From RGIG4708 sp045538875 (GTDB lineage Bacteria > Bacillota > Clostridia > UMGS1810), in contig JAZQEG010000027.1 of the NCBI GenBank assembly GCA_045538875.1, positions 1 through 42,976 of the forward strand: a stretch of DNA of 42,976 nucleotides, in the 5' to 3' direction. Both the position numbers and the translations under genes were made by a program. Of this stretch, positions 1 through 8,458 are shown in pieces. Positions within the stretch are counted from its first letter, which is position 1. Each line of letters opens with the position of its first letter. Under the pieces are notes generated by a model that worked only from the letters and a program-made list of their open reading frames with translations, was not told where the DNA came from and made no database searches.

Positions 1-134
1 ATTTCGTTATTTATTGCATTGCCGTAATCAACACTCATCCAATACTGTTTTTCATCCTCAAGCTGTTGCTGTTGCATTTGTGCAATTTCTTCAGCTGTCA
101 TATCTCTATATTGTTTTCCGTCAAATATTTTCAT
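1..134 (-). CDS. Small phage tail-region protein, partial (runs off left edge)
   Basis: The first 44 codons are visible, beginning MKIFDGKQYRDMTAEEIAQM and continuing with a Gln-rich stretch. The rest lies beyond position 1. The ATG overlaps the stop of the upstream fibre gene by one base (TAATG), which suggests translational coupling. Short proteins of this kind, with an acidic, Gln-rich N-terminal part, are often found just after tail fibre or baseplate genes in phages of gut Clostridia. That link is from general familiarity, not a recognised domain. Function is unknown. Confidence 0.6.
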   Translation of the reverse strand, partial: MKIFDGKQYRDMTAEEIAQMQQQQLEDEKQYWMSVDYGNAINNE

Positions 135-1681
135 TACACAGCCCCCTCAATTTTGATTTGTGTTCCGGCAATAAACTTCATACCTTCAAAACGCAATGCA
201 TTTGCTACATCTGATTTGTATGGCACATCAAACAAAACACTATAACATGGAGTGTTGCAAATAGTGCCCACAAATCCTGATAATGATGAAAAACACCATG
301 TCTTGAAAAACTCAACCTTTATATCTGCCCGGTTGCCAGCAATATATTGAGTGTTTACAGTATCTATTATTTTACTTATGGGTGTTTGTTTTTCTGTGTT
401 GTATAATCTCACTAATACCCTTGACATGTTTTGTTCAGGTGAGTACATCCTAATTGCTAATGACTTATAATTGAATGCATCATCTTCAAGCGGAATCACA
501 AGCACATCTGCTTCGCCTTCTGTGAGTGTAAATGTTGCTAATCGAACCTTGTTTGCAACATATTCTTTTGTAGCATAAGTTTGTTCCCATTCTTTTTTTA
601 TTGCATCAGCGTCCTCATAAACCTTTGCAACTTTTGTATCAGTATATACTTTTGACGCATTTGCTGCATCAGATATACCTTGTGCAACAGCCTTACCGCT
701 TTGAGCATTGTTGCTTTCGGGGCTGTATGTGTGGTCAACAGCAATACTTGCGCCGTCACCGATTTTAACACTGGCAATAGCCTCGGCTACCGCCTTACCG
801 CTTTGTGCATTGTTGCTTTCGGGGCTGTATGTGTGGTCAACAGCAATACTTGCGCCGTCACCGATTTTAGCACTGGCAATCGCCTCGGCTACCGCCTTAC
901 CGCTTTGTGCATTGTTTGATGTCGGGTTATATACAAGGTCAACTGCAGCGGCCTTGATTTTGTCAACTTTATCTGCAACAGCACCAATATCAGCAGTTGC
1001 TGCGTTTAAGCCGTCAGATAAATCTGCAATCTCTGTTTCCAGTAACAAAATATCTTTTGCGTTATTATTACAAATCGTATTAACAGCCAAAATATCTTTT
1101 GCGTTATTGTTACAAATCGTATTAACAGCCAAAATATCTTTTGCGTTATTGTTACAAATCGTATTAACAGCCAAAATATCTTTTGCGTTATTGTTACACA
1201 TTGTATTAACAGCCAAAATATCACTTTGTGCCTTGTTAATGGCAGCCATAAATTGTTGCACAAGCGAAGGCTCGGCACCTATCTGCAAAGTTTCGTACTC
1301 TGTTGTATCTACGCTCTCGCCAACAACAATTCTGCCCTGTGGCGAATACCATATTGCTGAGGCAGTGCCGTCATCATTTGAGCTGTATGCCACCACCTGA
1401 TAAATTACAACTCCGCTGTCACAGCTTATGCTGGTGCCAAGGCTCCAAGTCAGTATAATCTTGCCGCTTTGGTCGTCTGTTGTTTTTTCGAGGCTTCCGC
1501 CTCCTTGTATACTCATACCTGTTTTGCCGCAAAGCGAATATACAACACCAAATGTACACAAATCAAGGCTATCATCATTATCAAGTACAAATTCTATGGT
1601 GTCAAAACCATCACTGAACTTATTTATATATGGCCTTGCATACGAAATTCCGTTTGCAAGCTCAATGGAATACTTGTTCAT
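134..1681 (-). CDS. Phage baseplate/tail-fibre-like protein with internal tandem repeats
   Basis: This is a 515-residue protein. Residues 1-130 look like a globular BppU-type baseplate N-terminal domain (beta-rich, IEFVLDNDDSLDL and YSPQGRIVV segments). Residues about 150-215 hold four 14-residue repeats of the type DILAVNTICNNNAK, probably a trimeric coiled-coil shaft. Residues about 240-330 carry three 34-residue units centred on Y(N/S)PxSNNAQSGKAVAxxI, a repeat common in tail fibres of gut phages. The C-terminal 130 residues may be the tip or receptor-binding part. A clear SD (AAAGGAGG) lies inside the end of the preceding Prp-like gene, so the two genes overlap by 20 nt. The product is probably a host-recognition structural protein. 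The precise baseplate versus fibre role is inferred. Confidence 0.7.
   Translation of the reverse strand: MNKYSIELANGISYARPYINKFSDGFDTIEFVLDNDDSLDLCTFGVVYSLCGKTGMSIQGGGSLEKTTDDQSGKIILTWSLGTSISCDSGVVIYQVVAYSSNDDGTASAIWYSPQGRIVVGESVDTTEYETLQIGAEPSLVQQFMAAINKAQSDILAVNTMCNNNAKDILAVNTICNNNAKDILAVNTICNNNAKDILAVNTICNNNAKDILLLETEIADLSDGLNAATADIGAVADKVDKIKAAAVDLVYNPTSNNAQSGKAVAEAIASAKIGDGASIAVDHTYSPESNNAQSGKAVAEAIASVKIGDGASIAVDHTYSPESNNAQSGKAVAQGISDAANASKVYTDTKVAKVYEDADAIKKEWEQTYATKEYVANKVRLATFTLTEGEADVLVIPLEDDAFNYKSLAIRMYSPEQNMSRVLVRLYNTEKQTPISKIIDTVNTQYIAGNRADIKVEFFKTWCFSSLSGFVGTICNTPCYSVLFDVPYKSDVANALRFEGMKFIAGTQIKIEGAV
691..945 (-). repeat. 102-bp in-frame tandem repeat of the fibre gene
   Basis: The motif ccttaccgct recurs at 691, 793 and 895, an exact 102-bp period, so each unit encodes 34 residues including SNNAQSGKAVA. 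The first two units are almost identical in DNA and the third is more diverged. These are coding repeats, not an intergenic array. Confidence 0.85.
1047..1214 (-). repeat. 42-bp in-frame tandem repeat (4 units) of the fibre gene
   Basis: Four units of 42 bp start at 1047, 1089, 1131 and 1173. They are nearly identical and encode the 14-residue DILAVNTICNNNAK unit. The period of two heptads with I/L/V and Asn at core positions suits a coiled coil. Near-identity of the units implies recent expansion and possible copy-number variation. Confidence 0.9.
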
Positions 1682-2009
1682 TTATAATTGCCTCCTTTAC
1701 CTTTTGTACCGACACATTTTGGGGGTATTTGGTGCTTAACAGATTAAATCCGTTTATAACTGTTTTTACTGCCACAAGTGCCGAAAAGCTACGCAGCCCC
1801 ACCAGGTCAAAACTAATATACACATACCCGTCACTTATACAAATGTTGTATTTTGGCAAATTTAACTTGCCTATTGTGTCTATAAGAGTGTATGCAAGCA
1901 TCGACTCAGCGGCACAGCACAAATCAGCACCGTTTTTACGATGTGCATTGGCATGGCCGCTTATTTGTACCGTTACTTTTTTGCCTATATTGTATGTTAT
2001 TTTTGTCAT
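1662..2009 (-). CDS. Prp-like cysteine protease, phage-encoded
   Basis: This 115-residue protein matches the ribosomal-processing cysteine protease family (Prp, YsxB, DUF464). A SGHA motif has His19, followed by ADLCCAA, where Cys32 takes the place of the catalytic Cys in the family pattern GHA...DxxCA. Cellular Prp trims the N-terminus of ribosomal protein L27. The same protease is known to cleave capsid and scaffold proteins of staphylococcal phages, and phage genomes carry their own homologues. Its position between portal and fibre genes, with a strong SD (AAGGAGGAC), points to a virion-maturation role rather than L27 processing. The substrate is inferred. Confidence 0.75.
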   Translation of the reverse strand: MTKITYNIGKKVTVQISGHANAHRKNGADLCCAAESMLAYTLIDTIGKLNLPKYNICISDGYVYISFDLVGLRSFSALVAVKTVINGFNLLSTKYPQNVSVQKVKEAIINEQVFH

Positions 2010-2020
2010 GATTGTCCTCC

Positions 2021-3790
2021 TTACATTATTGTTTTTCTGATAGCAGAAAGCTTGCTGTCTGCCTCGGTTTGCTTGGCTTTGTTAATAATGTCATTTGCGT
2101 TTTGGACATAATTGCCTCCCGAATACGCCTGCTGCAGCATTTGAGCCATTTGGCTCATTTGCTCGGTCATTTGCTGATACTGCCTGTTTGTGTCAATGTT
2201 GGTTCGTATTTTTTCAAGCACTGTGTTTTTGCCTTCAAAGTCCATCATCTCAACACACATAGCCGCCTCAACCGCTCTTGCAGGGTTAAATATGCCCGCC
2301 GCAAAAAGCTCTTTTGCAAGTTCGTTTTGCGCAGTTTTAGAAAAAGGCGAATTTCGCGAAGAGGTTACCACTATATCAAATATGGGGCGTTTTTTAGAAA
2401 ATGATGACTCACTTGCGCCAAATTTTACAAAGTCAAATCCTCCATTGTCGGAGGTTATGCGAAATGTTCTTTCGTCATTGTAAAACTGCCTCATAAGCTC
2501 AATTATCATATAGTTGATATTGCGAAATACTCTGTACGAATTTTTTATCATATCTCTGCTAAGCTTGCTGCCCGCCTCCTGCAGTGCTGCAATTGCACTT
2601 GCCGCTACAACTCCCGATATTGTGCCGCCGTTTGATACATCCCTGTTGCCGCTAATTTCCTTAAGCTCTTCAATTTTGTGATTGAGCAGATTAATTACCG
2701 ATGCATCAAGCTGCGAAACTGTGATTTCACGCATATTGCGCTCGTCTATGTTGCCTGCCACATGCACAAATTCTTTGGACCAATCGGCAAACTCCTCCTC
2801 ATTTACTCCTGTGTTGTCCGAAATAAAAAATCTTCGTCTGCCTGCCTGCATAGCATTTTTTAAAATTATTTGATTAAGCTTGTCGATATACAGTTGCGAA
2901 TCCTTCATAACATCTATGTATCCAAAGCCGCAAGGAGTACCCTCCTCGCCAAATAAAATATCAAACACAAACGGATACAAGCCGTGGTCGTAGTACCCTC
3001 TCTCACAATAGTAGGGGTCATTTTGCGATGCATACAAAACAGTGTCGCCAACAAATTTGCAGTAGTGAACCGTGGTTTTGATGCCTTGCTTTACTTTGTA
3101 ATACCAGTCTACCACTGCGCTTTTGTTTGTGGTGTCAACAGTGTCGTCATAAAGGTACTGCGCAACATCAATTGTGTTGGTGCCAAGCTTTCCTGCAACC
3201 TGAGGGTAATTGAGCTCAAGTATATCGTTGTCTACCAACTCAACATTAAACAGGTTACGGCTTTTTTGAATGTCCTTTATTCCGCCCTCCCAAAACAAAT
3301 TGAGCACATCTATCTGGCGGATGTCTATGTCACCCTTGCCGTCTTCGAGAGTATTGTTCCAAAAAACCCCGTAGCAGCCAGTGCCCGTTTTGAGCTTGTA
3401 CCACCAAACATCTGAATAGGTTTTTTCAAAATCGTTACGCTCAAGCAGTGCCGGCAAAACCGCGGACAAAATTTTTGCATGCTCCCTGTCGCCTTGTTCT
3501 CTCGGCAAAACAGATGGCTCAGGATAGCTGTCCATGGCATCGGCATGCTTGTTGGCAATAGAGTTAAAAAGCCATCCCGACGCAGGCTCAGGCTCGTTTT
3601 CGCTTTGGGTACGGATAAGCTCCCAATGCTGCATTTTCCACCATTTTTCGTTTTCAACAATGCGCTTTTCCAAGTTTAGCTTGCTGTTTTTGTATTTTTC
3701 AAGAATGGAAGCTGCATTTTTGATTTCATCCGATGTTATGACTTTGAGCGATTTTGCGCGAGCCTGCTCCTTTTTGTTAAAAATTTTCAT
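2021..3790 (-). CDS. Phage portal protein
   Basis: This 589-residue protein has portal-type features. An N-terminal region with ENEKWWKMQHWE and SGWLFNSIANKHADAM is followed by a long mixed alpha/beta core. The central SGVVAASAIAALQEAGSKLS segment, linked to a long helix (SYRVFRNINYMIIELMRQFY), resembles the wing/stem region of large portals. The C-terminus is Met/Gln-rich and helical (QQMTEQMSQMAQMLQQAY). Portals form the dodecameric ring through which DNA enters the capsid. The start is supported by AAAGGAG about 6 nt upstream. It is the first gene of the cluster; no terminase lies between it and argD. Family assignment rests on overall pattern, so subfamily is not given. Confidence 0.72.
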   Translation of the reverse strand: MKIFNKKEQARAKSLKVITSDEIKNAASILEKYKNSKLNLEKRIVENEKWWKMQHWELIRTQSENEPEPASGWLFNSIANKHADAMDSYPEPSVLPREQGDREHAKILSAVLPALLERNDFEKTYSDVWWYKLKTGTGCYGVFWNNTLEDGKGDIDIRQIDVLNLFWEGGIKDIQKSRNLFNVELVDNDILELNYPQVAGKLGTNTIDVAQYLYDDTVDTTNKSAVVDWYYKVKQGIKTTVHYCKFVGDTVLYASQNDPYYCERGYYDHGLYPFVFDILFGEEGTPCGFGYIDVMKDSQLYIDKLNQIILKNAMQAGRRRFFISDNTGVNEEEFADWSKEFVHVAGNIDERNMREITVSQLDASVINLLNHKIEELKEISGNRDVSNGGTISGVVAASAIAALQEAGSKLSRDMIKNSYRVFRNINYMIIELMRQFYNDERTFRITSDNGGFDFVKFGASESSFSKKRPIFDIVVTSSRNSPFSKTAQNELAKELFAAGIFNPARAVEAAMCVEMMDFEGKNTVLEKIRTNIDTNRQYQQMTEQMSQMAQMLQQAYSGGNYVQNANDIINKAKQTEADSKLSAIRKTIM

Positions 3791-3833
3791 AAAAATCTCC
3801 TTTCATAAATCAATTTGTGTCTTTGATAATTTT

Positions 3834-3839
3834 ATTATA
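3834..3839 (-). promoter_or_regulatory. Possible -10 element for the phage cluster
   Basis: TATAAT on the minus strand lies about 44 nt upstream of the portal ATG and downstream of the argD terminator. No good -35 is visible at 16-18 bp, so this is only a candidate. Confidence 0.35.
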
Positions 3840-3899
3840 TAAAAGAAAATTTTGTATTTCGCCTACTAAAAAGAACAAAAATGAAAATTTATAAAAATA

Positions 3900-3939
3900 A
3901 AAAGAGCTGTAAAAAACTTATGTTTTTTACAGCTCTTTT
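3900..3939 (-). terminator. Rho-independent terminator of the arg operon
   Basis: A perfect 18-bp stem (3900-3917 with 3922-3939) has a TTAT loop. On the minus strand it is followed by TTATTTTTAT. It starts 9 nt after the argD stop and separates the arg operon from the phage cluster. Confidence 0.9.
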
Positions 3940-3947
3940 CCATAATA

Positions 3948-5111
3948 TTATTTACACGCCTGTTTAATTATACTTACTGCCTTTTTTAAATTTTGCATGC
4001 TGATGTTAAGCGGCGGCAGCAGCCGTACCTTTGTTTTTGCCGTGATTACAAGCACTCCCATATCCATACACTTTTTAACTACATCAGATGCCGCTTTTTT
4101 TGTTTCAATGCCAAGCATTAAGCCTTTGCCGCTTACGCTTATTATGCCATCTGCACCTGTCAGCTCATTTACTATATATTCACTTTTTTGACTAACCTCA
4201 TGAAGAAGTTTGTCATCAATTCGCGAAATTACGCTAAGTGCTGCAGCACAGCTTACAGGGTTGCCGCCAAAGGTTGAGCCGTGTGTTCCTGGCTGATATA
4301 CATCTTTTACCTTTTGGCCCAAAAGCGTTGCACCTATGGGCAGCCCGCCACCAAGACCTTTTGCGGTAGACACAATGTCGGGAGTTATGCCGTAGTGCAT
4401 ATATCCATAAAGCTTGCCTGTGCGTCCGTTACCAGTTTGCACCTCGTCACAAATAACAAGAATATTGTTTTGCTGTGCAATTTTTGCAAGCTCGGTTACA
4501 TAGTTATGGTCAAGAGGGTTAACACCGCCCTCACCCTGAACAGTTTCAAACATTATTGCGGCACATTTGTTTTCTGATATCAGGGTTTTAATCCCATCAA
4601 TATCATTTGCCTTTGCATACAAAAAACCCGTTGTAAGCGGTTTAAACTTTTGATGAAACACATCCTGACCTGTTGCTGCAAGAGTTGTGATTGTTCTGCC
4701 GTGAAAGCTGTTTTCAAGGGTAATTATGTTGTAATACTCTTCACCTTTGGTTTGGGCCGCCCATTCCCTTGCTGCTTTTATTGCACATTCATTTGCCTCG
4801 GCTCCCGAGTTAGAAAAAAATACTTTTTCCATCCCTGTTTTTTGGCACAAAATTTGAGCAAGCCTTGCACAAGGGTTGGAATAGTACAAATTTGATGTGT
4901 GCATAAAGCTTTTCATTTGATTTGTTACAGCTTTTATTATATGTTTGTCTGCATGGCCAAAGGTATTTACAGCAATACCTGTTGACATATCTATATATTT
5001 TTTGCCGTTTGCATCGTATGCAAGCTCACCCTTGCCGCGTACAATTTCCACATCAAAGCGGTTATATGTATTGGCAATATATTTTTTGTCAAGTTGTTTT
5101 GTATCTGACAT
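3948..5111 (-). CDS. argD: Acetylornithine aminotransferase
   Basis: Class III PLP-dependent aminotransferase. It converts N-acetylglutamate-5-semialdehyde plus glutamate to N2-acetylornithine plus 2-oxoglutarate in arginine synthesis. Family signatures are visible: NSGAEANECAIKAAR in the cofactor region, ICDEVQTGNGRTGKL with the PLP-contacting Asp, and STAKGLGGGLPIGA with the Schiff-base Lys. Length (about 387 residues) is normal. Two ATGs lie 9 nt apart. The one at 5111 is preferred because AGAAAGAG would abut the ATG at 5120 but sits about 8 nt from the second. Last gene of argCJBD, 40 nt after argB, with its own terminator. Confidence 0.95.
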   Translation of the reverse strand: MSDTKQLDKKYIANTYNRFDVEIVRGKGELAYDANGKKYIDMSTGIAVNTFGHADKHIIKAVTNQMKSFMHTSNLYYSNPCARLAQILCQKTGMEKVFFSNSGAEANECAIKAAREWAAQTKGEEYYNIITLENSFHGRTITTLAATGQDVFHQKFKPLTTGFLYAKANDIDGIKTLISENKCAAIMFETVQGEGGVNPLDHNYVTELAKIAQQNNILVICDEVQTGNGRTGKLYGYMHYGITPDIVSTAKGLGGGLPIGATLLGQKVKDVYQPGTHGSTFGGNPVSCAAALSVISRIDDKLLHEVSQKSEYIVNELTGADGIISVSGKGLMLGIETKKAASDVVKKCMDMGVLVITAKTKVRLLPPLNISMQNLKKAVSIIKQACK

Positions 5112-5151
5112 ATTATGCATCTCTTTCTATAAAATCATTTTATAATATAAA

Positions 5152-6006
5152 TTATTTTACAAACATTGTGCCTATACCTTCATCTGTTAAAGTTTCGATA
5201 AGTATTGCATGTTTAATTGTTCCGTCAATAACAAACACCTTGTTAACACCCCAGTTGATTGCATTTACGCAACATTCTACCTTTGGTATCATACCGCCTG
5301 CAATGACACCTTGCTCAGTAAGCTCTTTAGCCTCTTTTGTTGTAAGCTTTGATATTAGTGACGACGGGTCATCTTTGTCGCGGAGGATGCCGCTGATGTT
5401 TGTCATAGAAATAAGGCTTTCGGCATTGAGCATACCTGCAATTTTTGCAGCAGCCGTGTCGGCATTTATATTGTACACATTGCCGTCATTGTCACATCCT
5501 ACCGACGAAATAACAGGTATATATCCTTTTTCGAGTAAATCAAGTATTGGCTGAGTATTTACCTTAGTAATTTCGCCAACAAATCCAAGCCGCTCATCCA
5601 TCTGTTTTGCCATAATCATATGTCCGTCTGTTCCGCAAAGGCCCATTGCTTTGCCGCCCTTGCTTTCCAGCAAATTAACAAGGCTTTTGTTAATTTTGCC
5701 CGACAATACCATCTGGACAATATCGGCAGTTTCGGCATCTGTAACTCTAAGCCCGTCAACAAACTCAGTTTGCTTGCCTATTTTTGCAAGCATATCGGTA
5801 ATTTCGGGGCCGCCGCCATGAACCAGCACAACCTTAATGCCAATAAGCGACATAAGCACAATGTCACCCATTACAGCCCTTTTAAGTGATTCGTCTGTCA
5901 TTGCGTTGCCACCATATTTTACAACAACTATTTTATCATAATATTTTTGAATATACGGCAGTGCGTGTACTAACACACTTGCGCGTTGTGCATTGGATAA
6001 TTCCAT
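5152..6006 (-). CDS. argB: Acetylglutamate kinase
   Basis: Amino-acid kinase family enzyme that phosphorylates N-acetylglutamate with ATP, the second step of the acetylated arginine route and often the arginine-feedback point. Visible motifs are VVKYGGNAM near the N-terminus, VLVHGGGPEI for substrate and phosphate binding, and YNINADTAAAKIA with the conserved Asp/Lys region. The 284-residue length is typical. SD AGGAG lies 10 nt upstream of the ATG. It follows argJ after an unusually long 142-nt gap that holds a possible dispersed repeat. Confidence 0.95.
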   Translation of the reverse strand: MELSNAQRASVLVHALPYIQKYYDKIVVVKYGGNAMTDESLKRAVMGDIVLMSLIGIKVVLVHGGGPEITDMLAKIGKQTEFVDGLRVTDAETADIVQMVLSGKINKSLVNLLESKGGKAMGLCGTDGHMIMAKQMDERLGFVGEITKVNTQPILDLLEKGYIPVISSVGCDNDGNVYNINADTAAAKIAGMLNAESLISMTNISGILRDKDDPSSLISKLTTKEAKELTEQGVIAGGMIPKVECCVNAINWGVNKVFVIDGTIKHAILIETLTDEGIGTMFVK

Positions 6007-6075
6007 ATTAATAATACTCCTAACAATTTTAACTATTATTTATTCTGTGCAAAGGCTGCAAGCAGTTTGAAGAAT

Positions 6076-6120
6076 TTGCCGATTGCCGCGTACAAAGGTA
6101 CACAATTGAGGAAAATCATT
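6076..6120. repeat. Possible degenerate copy of an intergenic repeat
   Basis: The argJ-argB gap contains ttgccgattgccgcgtacaa followed by aggtac. It resembles ttgcccgacggcgtacagag plus gtac at 12969-12992. The shared core is GCGTACAxAGGTAC. Only two copies are in this window, so the relationship is tentative. Confidence 0.35.
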
Positions 6121-6148
6121 CAAAATGCGCCGCAAATTTTGTGCAGAA

Positions 6149-7360
6149 TCAGGTTCGATAGTCGCCGTTTATCTTTACATAATCGTATGTCAAATCGCAT
6201 CCCCATGCTTTTGATGAATAATCGCCGTCGTTTAAGTTTACATTTATTGTAATTTCTTTTTCCAGCAAAATTTGTTTGGCAATCTCTTCACAAAATTCTA
6301 TGCCTGCACCATTTTTGCAAACATAAATTTCGCCTTTTGCCGATACAAACGAAACATCAACCTTGTTTACATCAACATCGGCACCCGAATACCCTATTGC
6401 ACAAAGCACTCTGCCCCAGTTTGCATCGGCGCCAAACATAGCCGCCTTTACAAGCGATGAGCATATTACCGATTTTGCAACTGTTTTTGAAGCGGCGTAT
6501 GTTTTTGCTCCTGTAACCAGACATTCAAGCAGCTTGGTTGCTCCCTCACCATCACCTGCAAGCATACGGCAAAGATGTGTGCACACCGTGTTAAGAGCTT
6601 TCATAAATGTGTTAAAGCTATCACCGTCACATTCAATAACCTTGTTGCCTGCCATACCATTTGCCATAACACTTACCATATCATTGGTTGAGGTGTCGCC
6701 ATCTACACTTACCATATTAAATGTGGCTTCAATATCGGTACAAAGAGCCTTTTGGAGCATTTTTGGTGTAATTGCGCAGTCGGTTGTAATAAATACCAGC
6801 ATTGTTGCCATATTTGGGTGAATCATACCCGAGCCTTTTGCAATACCTCCAAGCTTGCATTGTACACCATCTATTTCAAAGCTGACTGCAACCTCTTTTT
6901 TTACAGTGTCGGTTGTCATTATAGCTTCGGCAGCAAGGGCGCTGTTGTCACCAAGGCCGCCCACCAGCTCAGGCATACCATTTAAAATAGGCTCGATGCT
7001 AAGCGGCTGACCAATAACGCCTGTTGAGGCAATAATAATATCATTTTCACTAATGCCAAGTTCGTTTGCGGTAATTTGGCTCATTTTTTGGGCAACCTGT
7101 ATTCCGTCGGCATTGCATGTGTTTGCATTGCCGCTGTTGCATACCATTGCCTGAGCATAGCCGTTAGCAATGTGATTTTGGGTAACAAAAATAGGTGCTC
7201 CCTTTACAAGATTTGTTGTGTATACTGCAGCTGCAGCTGCTCTTTTTTCACTCACTATAAGAGCTAAATCCCTTTTGGTACGATTTTTGCGAATACCGCA
7301 ATGAATACCATTTGCTTTAAATCCTTTTGCGGCACAAACACCGCCTTTTATTATTTTCAT
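6149..7360 (-). CDS. argJ: Bifunctional glutamate N-acetyltransferase / ornithine acetyltransferase
   Basis: ArgJ transfers the acetyl group from N-acetylornithine to glutamate, recycling acetyl groups; bifunctional forms also use acetyl-CoA. The family cleaves itself before a Thr nucleophile, and that site is visible in HPNMATMLVFITTD. Other signatures are KGSGMIHP and DGDTSTNDM. The start is placed at 7360 (MKIIKGGVCAAKG), where AGGAG is 7 nt upstream. An upstream ATG at 7381 would overlap argC and lacks an SD. Length is about 403 residues, normal for the family. It follows argC by 10 nt. Confidence 0.95.
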   Translation of the reverse strand: MKIIKGGVCAAKGFKANGIHCGIRKNRTKRDLALIVSEKRAAAAAVYTTNLVKGAPIFVTQNHIANGYAQAMVCNSGNANTCNADGIQVAQKMSQITANELGISENDIIIASTGVIGQPLSIEPILNGMPELVGGLGDNSALAAEAIMTTDTVKKEVAVSFEIDGVQCKLGGIAKGSGMIHPNMATMLVFITTDCAITPKMLQKALCTDIEATFNMVSVDGDTSTNDMVSVMANGMAGNKVIECDGDSFNTFMKALNTVCTHLCRMLAGDGEGATKLLECLVTGAKTYAASKTVAKSVICSSLVKAAMFGADANWGRVLCAIGYSGADVDVNKVDVSFVSAKGEIYVCKNGAGIEFCEEIAKQILLEKEITINVNLNDGDYSSKAWGCDLTYDYVKINGDYRT

Positions 7361-7370
7361 ATTATTTCTC

Positions 7371-8300
7371 CTATATGTCAAGTCCTGCGGTTATATCCGC
7401 ACCCATACTGATATTCATACATTCGATAGCAGCCCCCGACGCACCTTTGCCAAGGTTGTCGTACACAGCTACCAGTATAATTCTGTCATCATTTCCGTAA
7501 ACGGCAACATTCATACAATCTTTAAGCTTTAGTTTGTTGCTGTTTATAAATCCGTCATTTGCAAGCTGTTCATCATATTTAACCATAGGGCCCAGATATT
7601 TTTGTGCATACACTTTTTTAATGTCTTCAATTGTGTATCCTTTGTTTAGCTGCTGCTTAAACAAAGGAACTGTTACCTGCATACCACTGTAAAAATTTGA
7701 AACTATGGGGCAAAAAACAGGTGCATTGTCTATCCCCGATATTGCCGCCATCTCTTTGAGATGTTTATGTTGCTGAGCAATTGCGTACTGGCGCGGTGCT
7801 TTTGTATAATCGCCAGGTTGCTGCTCATATTCGGCAATCATTTTTTTGCCGCCGCCGCTGTACCCGGTGAGCGAATGGCAGGTCAAAAGCGCATCCTTTG
7901 GCAAAATGCCTGCCTCAACAAGTGGGTACACAAGGGCAATAAATCCACTTGCATGACACCCCGGAACTGCAATTCGCTTAGAACTTTTACAAGCGTTATA
8001 ATGCTTGTCACTAAGTTCAGGAAAGCCGTATGTCCAGCCTGGCTCTGTCCTGTGAGCAGTAGATGTGTCAAACACAACAACATCAGGGTTGTCTATAAGC
8101 AAAACCGATTGTTTTGCCGCCTCATCGGGCAAACACAAAAACGCAATGTCGCAGTTGTTTAGCAGTTTCTTTTTTTCATCAATATCTTTGCGTTTGTCTT
8201 CATCTATTTTTATTATCTGTATATCATTTCTTAATTCGAGGCGTTCCCTTATACGGAGCCCTGTTGTGCCACTGGAGCCATCTATAAATACTTTTTTCAT
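7371..8300 (-). CDS. argC: N-acetyl-gamma-glutamyl-phosphate reductase, short (type 2) form
   Basis: NADPH-dependent reductase making N-acetylglutamate-5-semialdehyde. At 309 residues it belongs to the shorter type 2 ArgC subfamily rather than the form of about 345 residues. Visible are the N-terminal FIDGSSGTTGLRIRERL nucleotide-binding loop and AVPGCHASGFIALVYPL with the catalytic Cys. First gene of argCJBD, with a strong SD (AGGAGG) about 9 nt upstream and a sigma-A promoter with ARG boxes. The four genes cover the route from glutamate to acetylornithine. The carbamoyl-phosphate and late steps must be elsewhere. Confidence 0.94.
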   Translation of the reverse strand: MKKVFIDGSSGTTGLRIRERLELRNDIQIIKIDEDKRKDIDEKKKLLNNCDIAFLCLPDEAAKQSVLLIDNPDVVVFDTSTAHRTEPGWTYGFPELSDKHYNACKSSKRIAVPGCHASGFIALVYPLVEAGILPKDALLTCHSLTGYSGGGKKMIAEYEQQPGDYTKAPRQYAIAQQHKHLKEMAAISGIDNAPVFCPIVSNFYSGMQVTVPLFKQQLNKGYTIEDIKKVYAQKYLGPMVKYDEQLANDGFINSNKLKLKDCMNVAVYGNDDRIILVAVYDNLGKGASGAAIECMNISMGADITAGLDI

Positions 8301-8348
8301 AAAAGACTACCTCCTGGTAAAAATATTTCCCTATTATAATATGATTGT

Positions 8349-8377
8349 ATTATACAACAACAAGTTATAAAAATCAA
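8349..8377 (-). promoter_or_regulatory. Sigma-A promoter of the argCJBD operon
   Basis: On the minus strand TTGATT (8372-8377), a 17-bp spacer and TATAAT (8349-8354) lie about 50 nt upstream of argC. A perfect ARG box sits just upstream of the -35. A second TATAAT at 8333-8338 is a weaker alternative. Confidence 0.8.
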
Positions 8378-8385
8378 TAGCTTTT

Positions 8386-8399
8386 TGCATAATTATACA
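8386..8399. promoter_or_regulatory. ARG box 1 (ArgR/AhrC operator)
   Basis: TGCATAATTATACA matches the consensus TGNATWWWWATNCA at all 14 positions. It lies 9 bp upstream of the arg -35 element, consistent with repression by arginine-bound ArgR/AhrC. Confidence 0.8.
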
Positions 8400-8458
8400 A
8401 TTTGTATACGCTTTTTAACTAAAATCCTTTTATTTTATCTATATTTTACATAGGTGCT

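Noticed and set aside
1047..1214. Regular 42-bp repeats resembling a CRISPR array
   Set aside because: Units are contiguous without unique spacers and encode an in-frame 14-residue repeat on the minus strand of a fibre gene.
708..1400. Long plus-strand reading frame opposite the fibre gene
   Set aside because: It is the antisense of a repeat-rich gene, low-complexity, with no ribosome binding site.
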